This document shows, one piece after another, positions 23,002-23,636 of a stretch of DNA of 23,636 nucleotides. The notes beneath the pieces are model-generated. The model ran no database searches. It worked only from the letters and a program-made list of their open reading frames with translations, and was not told where the DNA came from. Position 1 is the stretch's first letter. Each line of letters opens with the position of its first letter. This stretch comes from Balneolaceae bacterium (GTDB lineage: Bacteria; Bacteroidota; Rhodothermia; Balneolales; Balneolaceae), in assembly GCA_007123985.1 (NCBI GenBank), contig SLGA01000236.1, positions 1 through 23,636 of the forward strand, read 5' to 3'. The translations under genes and the position numbers were made by a program.

Positions 23002-23031
23002 TTGATGATCACATTTTGGATAAAACTTTTG
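23002..23031 (+). promoter_or_regulatory. candidate promoter for the MlaE gene
   Basis: TTG at 23002-23004, exactly 19 bases, then AACTTTTG at 23024-23031, matching 7 of 8 positions of TAnnTTTG. The ATG follows at 23107, giving a leader of about 70 bases. Found by eye in an AT-rich divergent gap. Confidence 0.35.
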
Positions 23032-23106
23032 TAATATTGATTCTCACACATTTAAGCCATTGCATAACGATTTGAATAAACAGGATTTTATAAAGCAGGT
23101 AACGAA

Positions 23107-23636
23107 ATGTATGCACTAAAAGAGTTAGGCAAATACACTACGTTACTTTATCAGGCGCTGCGGTCATCAACTGAGTTTGGCACTTATCGTAAAAATTTAT
23201 TCCATGAGCTGGTAAAAGTTGGGTACGATTCCGTACCCATCATCATTCTGGTAGGGATTTTTACCGGATCGGTGATGACCTTGCAATCGGCCTATCAACT
23301 GGAGTTTGCATTTATACCTCTCTCAACGATTGGCGCCATTGTATCGGAATCGATTCTGATTGAGCTTGCCGCAGTAATATCCGGACTTGTGCTGGCCGGG
23401 AAGGTGGGCGCAAGAGTTGCTACAGAGCTTGGTACAATGCGGGTTAGTGAGCAGATAGATGCGCTGGAATCAATGGGTTTTAACTCGGTCTCTTTTCTTG
23501 TAGTGCCCAGGGTATTGGCAGGAATTTTGATGTTTCCAGTACTATATATTGTTGCGAGTATTTTTGGAATTGGCGGAGGCCTGGCAGCAGGATACTTCTC
23601 CGGTTCTGTTCCTCCGGCCGATTTCCTGAAAGGAGC
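23107..23636 (+). CDS. mlaE: MlaE family lipid-transport ABC permease, 5' part
   Basis: 176 complete codons to the window edge; the 3' part is missing. The start ATG gives MYALKELGKY. The MlaE signature is clear: ELAAVISGLVLAGKVGAR, then ATELGTMRVSEQIDALESMG, with an upstream hydrophobic segment SVPIIILVGIFTGSVMT. MlaE is the inner-membrane permease of the Mla-type system that moves phospholipids between the membranes, normally with an ATPase (MlaF) and a substrate-binding MlaD; these should lie downstream. It diverges from aroC. The symbol is by family and a paralogue with another lipid substrate is possible. Confidence 0.9.
   Translation, partial: MYALKELGKYTTLLYQALRSSTEFGTYRKNLFHELVKVGYDSVPIIILVGIFTGSVMTLQSAYQLEFAFIPLSTIGAIVSESILIELAAVISGLVLAGKVGARVATELGTMRVSEQIDALESMGFNSVSFLVVPRVLAGILMFPVLYIVASIFGIGGGLAAGYFSGSVPPADFLKG

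Overview
The window looks like a chromosomal segment from a member of the Balneolota/Rhodothermota group (Bacteroidota-Chlorobiota side of the tree). The clues are two cell-surface proteins ending in type IX secretion (T9SS) type A sorting domains of the NYPNPFNP type, several starts without a Shine-Dalgarno sequence and possible TTG/N19/TAnnTTTG promoters. Assignment below phylum level is not possible by eye.

Bases 1-5471 are the accessory part. The window opens inside the 3' end of one T9SS-exported surface protein, followed by a 35-aa microprotein. A second, complete 1303-aa T9SS surface protein has two tandem beta-helix/choice-of-anchor-Q repeats and is also followed by a 35-aa microprotein. 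The two microproteins are clearly related in sequence but not at every base, so this is a repeated two-gene module. The spacers hold several families of degenerate heptamer tandem repeats, hairpins, and, inside the first gene, an in-frame palindromic insert.

Bases 5472-13641 are mostly housekeeping or envelope genes: GTP-dependent PEP carboxykinase (minus), divergent from a patatin-like phospholipase and a Ste24-like M48 membrane protease (plus), then an AI-2E/PerM-family membrane protein (minus), an AsmA-like single-span periplasmic protein (plus), and a translationally coupled cutA/crotonase-family pair (minus).

Bases 13828-18702 hold tRNA-Leu(UAG) followed by tig-clpP-clpX, the classic protein-quality-control cluster, then an orphan membrane histidine kinase. 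The kinase gene ends against a convergent ECF-type sigma factor, with the two stop codons overlapping. Bases 19448-22862 are a tight minus-strand operon read in the order aroC, TPR protein, LysM/RlpA-like protein, CPBP membrane protease. The window ends in the 5' part of an MlaE-type lipid-transport permease.

The most unusual feature is the surface-protein/microprotein module with its heptamer-repeat spacers. The rest is ordinary chromosomal content with a few interesting details.
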